Of a DNA stretch of 8,963 bases, positions 7,546 through 8,963 are shown in pieces (the first letter of the stretch is position 1; each line of letters begins with the position of its first letter). The DNA comes from JBKEBX01 sp047974615 (GTDB lineage: Bacteria > Bacillota > Clostridia > Lachnospirales > CAMZNU01): the NCBI GenBank assembly GCA_047974615.1, contig JBKECM010000051.1:1-8963 (forward strand). Reading direction: 5' to 3'. Below the pieces are notes generated by a model, which was given only the letters and a program-made list of their open reading frames with translations, ran no database searches and was not told the origin of the DNA. The translations under genes and the position numbers were made by a program.

Positions 7546-7569
7546 ATGTTGCAGATGCAACATTTTTTT
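7546..7569 (+). terminator. Perfect 18-bp dyad plus T-run: second terminator, attenuator or operator
   Basis: ATGTTGCA (7546-7553) and TGCAACAT (7556-7563) form a perfect inverted repeat around a 2-nt centre. As RNA this gives a 7-bp stem with a 4-nt loop, followed directly by seven T (7563-7569). It therefore looks like an intrinsic terminator. It also lies at the -35 region of the downstream promoter, so the dyad could equally be a repressor operator. The sequence alone cannot separate these readings. Confidence 0.6.
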
Positions 7570-7580
7570 ATTTTAATTAT

Positions 7581-7589
7581 TGTTATAAT
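7581..7589 (+). promoter_or_regulatory. Extended -10 promoter for the 7622-8822 gene pair
   Basis: TGTTATAAT is a perfect extended -10 element (TGn plus TATAAT at 7584-7589). The expected start site is around 7596, about 26 nt before the ATG at 7622. With a 17-nt spacer the -35 position would be CATTTT (7561-7566), a poor match, so the promoter would depend on the extended -10 or on an activator. The adjacent dyad at 7546-7563 suggests regulation. Confidence 0.6.
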
Positions 7590-7621
7590 AAGGTTACAAA
7601 ATATTAAGATGAGGTGAAATT

Positions 7622-8257
7622 ATGAGTGCTTTTTTAGGGAATATACATTTTTGGCTATATAATAAAATACAAATCGAAGAAACTATTTTAGACGAAATAA
7701 TTTTATACGTTAATAATAAAGGGTATAATTCTGCTAAAATTTATGATGAGGCTATTTTAAATTTTGGAAAAGCAGAAAGAGGAGAACTTGAAGATGTAAT
7801 AGATCAGGGTAATATACATGGTTGGTTACAAAGTAAAATTGCAAGTGTTGAAAGTAGAATTGCATTTATTTTAACTGGTTTACTTAAAGAAAATGTATTA
7901 GATGAAATTGAAATAAATCATATTTTTCAAAAACAAGGTGAAATAACAGGAAGAAAAGTGAAAGATGCCGTTAAAACTAGTGACTATAGTTTGCCTCAAG
8001 GTGTTTTTAATCTTATATATGATAACCTTTTAGCAGGTATGCCTTGTGATAGAGTAAATGAAGTTATAACTAATGATAATGAAAAAATTGTATGGAGAAA
8101 ATCTATTGACGTTCATAAACAATATTGGGAAAATGTAAATGGAGATGTAGCTGTTTTTCATAATGCTATAAATACGTGGACAAAAGGTTTTGTTTCAAAT
8201 TTTAATAGTTTCAGATTTTATATAGATGATAAAAATTATAGTATAGAAAGAAGGTAG
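7622..8257 (+). CDS. Uncharacterised protein with tandem GNIHxWL repeats
   Basis: I do not recognise this family. The 211-residue product has no signal peptide or membrane segment and appears cytoplasmic and largely helical. Residues 6-62 and 63-119 align without gaps at a fixed 57-residue offset. I count 12 identities, clustered in the shared signature GNIHxWLxxKIxxxE (6-20 and 63-77), with further matches at Ile26/Ile83, Gly49/Gly106 and Asp58/Asp115. The C-terminal third (120-211) is different and holds His165 in HKQYWE, His180 in VFHNAINTW, and a Cys142-Asp-Arg motif. The repeated His and Trp suggest a ligand, metal or cofactor site (inference). The ATG at 7622 follows GAGGTG (7611-7616) by 5 nt. 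The gene is 1 bp upstream of a hemerythrin-type gene, so the two proteins are probably made together and may share a redox or iron-related role. That role is not demonstrated. Confidence 0.85.
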   Translation: MSAFLGNIHFWLYNKIQIEETILDEIILYVNNKGYNSAKIYDEAILNFGKAERGELEDVIDQGNIHGWLQSKIASVESRIAFILTGLLKENVLDEIEINHIFQKQGEITGRKVKDAVKTSDYSLPQGVFNLIYDNLLAGMPCDRVNEVITNDNEKIVWRKSIDVHKQYWENVNGDVAVFHNAINTWTKGFVSNFNSFRFYIDDKNYSIERR

Positions 8258-8258
8258 T

Positions 8259-8822
8259 ATGAAAGGTATAGATATTTTAATTTATGAACATAAACATATA
8301 AAAAGAATGTTAAGAATTATGCGTAAAGCATCTATTGATATTTTAGAAGGTAGAGCTATTTTCTATGAAGATTTTACATTAATGATTGATTTCGTTAGAA
8401 ATTATGCTGATTCCCATCACCACGGCAAAGAAGAAAAATATCTTTTTGATAAAATGTTGGTTGAACTTGGGCTTGTTGCAGAAAAGCTAATAAAAAACGG
8501 TATGTTAGTTGAACACGATCTAGGAAGGTTATATATTCAACAACTTGAAGAGAGCTTAGTCAAAGTTAAGTCTGGGGAAGTTGAAGCTAAGGTTGATGTT
8601 ATTGCTAATGCTATAGGATATTGCAATCTTTTAACAAGACATATAGATAAAGAAGATAACGTTGTTTTTACTTTTGCACTTAAAGAATTAAGTAGTAAGG
8701 GAATTGAAAAGTTTAATGTTGAGTGTGCACAATATGAAATTCAAGCTGAAAAACTTCAAATACAAGATAAATACATTAAAATTTTAGAAGACTTAGAAAA
8801 AAAGTATTTAATATATAATTGA
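8259..8822 (+). CDS. Hemerythrin HHE-domain protein
   Basis: This is a predicted di-iron four-helix-bundle protein of 187 residues, full length for a single-domain bacterial hemerythrin-like protein. The helices carry the ligand pattern in order: EHKHI (10-14), SHHHGKEE (52-59, the His plus Glu pair), EHDLGR (85-90) and RHIDKEDNVVF (127-137). This matches the PF01814-type hemerythrin cation-binding signature, including the usual HHGKEE and EHxxGR. The C-terminus (about 150-187) is an extra charged helix with a coiled-coil look. In anaerobes such proteins are linked to O2 or NO binding, iron storage or stress defence (family knowledge); which applies here cannot be read from the sequence. It follows the 7622 gene by 1 bp, with AAGAAGG as the likely ribosome binding site. 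Its TGA (8820-8822) lies exactly at the start of a possible repeat element. Confidence 0.92.
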   Translation: MKGIDILIYEHKHIKRMLRIMRKASIDILEGRAIFYEDFTLMIDFVRNYADSHHHGKEEKYLFDKMLVELGLVAEKLIKNGMLVEHDLGRLYIQQLEESLVKVKSGEVEAKVDVIANAIGYCNLLTRHIDKEDNVVFTFALKELSSKGIEKFNVECAQYEIQAEKLQIQDKYIKILEDLEKKYLIYN

Positions 8823-8866
8823 GGGTGCTGATAAAGTCAGTTCAAAAAAATATTGCTAGATATAAT
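8821..8866 (+). other. Possible end of a mobile or repeat element after the hemerythrin gene
   Basis: GAGGGTGCTGATAAAGTCAG (8821-8840) begins inside the hemerythrin stop codon and resembles, from memory, terminal sequences of clostridial insertion sequences. A perfect TATAAT follows at 8861-8866, though no good -35 is visible 17 nt upstream. No second end, target duplication or transposase is present in the window, so this is a suggestion only. Confidence 0.2.
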
Positions 8867-8882
8867 CGGCAGAAAAATAGTG

Positions 8883-8929
8883 AGGTTGCATAAATTTGGC
8901 AATTTATTGCCATTAGTTTTATGCAACCT
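8883..8929. repeat. Large imperfect hairpin with 12-bp perfect arms
   Basis: AGGTTGCATAAA (8883-8894) and TTTATGCAACCT (8918-8929) are perfect inverted repeats. Inside them a second stem, TGGCAA (8897-8902) with TTGCCA (8907-8912), closes on a TTTA loop. There is no adjacent T-run on the + strand. On the - strand five T follow after a 5-nt gap (complement of 8873-8877), so it could act as a poor terminator for a convergent gene beyond the window, or be part of a dispersed repeat. Confidence 0.75.
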
Positions 8930-8931
8930 GC

Positions 8932-8954
8932 GTGTTTTAACTTCGTTAAAACAC
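8932..8954. repeat. Second perfect hairpin, 10-bp arms
   Basis: GTGTTTTAAC (8932-8941) and GTTAAAACAC (8945-8954) pair perfectly around a TTC loop. It begins only 2 bp after the preceding hairpin. Neither strand has a T-run after it, so a terminator role is unlikely. Its partner sequences, if any, lie beyond the window end at 8963. Confidence 0.75.
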
Positions 8955-8963
8955 AAGTCGAAC

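Noticed and set aside
7450..7621. Known riboswitch or T-box leader
   Set aside because: I see no conserved core of any riboswitch class or T-box; the sequence is mostly A/T with short hairpins.
8883..8963. Start of a CRISPR array
   Set aside because: The two hairpins differ from each other in sequence, there are no repeated units separated by unique spacers, and no cas gene is present.

Overview
The window is AT-rich with short intergenic gaps and strong GGAGG-type ribosome binding sites. All credible genes lie on the + strand. This fits a low-GC Gram-positive (Bacillota) genome. FabK as the enoyl-ACP reductase, a streptococcal/clostridial-type FASII gene order and a hemerythrin-like protein point to an anaerobic Clostridia-like organism. 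I cannot name the species.

Positions 1-7363 carry the 3' part of a type II fatty acid synthesis operon: 'fabK (5' end outside the window), fabD, fabG, fabF, accB, fabZ, accC, accD, accA. Genes overlap or sit within about 20 bp of each other, except for a 128-bp gap between fabZ and accC that holds an intrinsic-terminator-like hairpin, so the last three genes may be attenuated or separately promoted. Together they encode acetyl-CoA carboxylase (AccABCD, making malonyl-CoA), malonyl transfer to ACP (FabD), condensation (FabF), ketoreduction (FabG), dehydration (FabZ) and enoyl reduction (FabK). fabH, acpP and any regulator such as fabT are not in the window and would be expected upstream.

Positions 7364-7621 are a non-coding gap. 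It has a strong intrinsic terminator closing the fatty acid operon, a GC-core palindrome, a possible weak promoter, an 18-bp dyad followed by a T-run, and an extended -10 promoter for the next unit.

Positions 7622-8822 are a compact two-gene unit: an unrecognised 211-residue protein whose first 119 residues are an ungapped tandem duplication (57-residue period, GNIHxWL signature), and a hemerythrin HHE-type di-iron protein 1 bp downstream. The pairing suggests a shared role in oxygen, NO or iron chemistry, but the sequence does not prove one.

Positions 8823-8963 are non-coding. They hold two strong hairpins 2 bp apart, and the segment begins with a sequence that may be the end of a mobile element or dispersed repeat running past the window edge.
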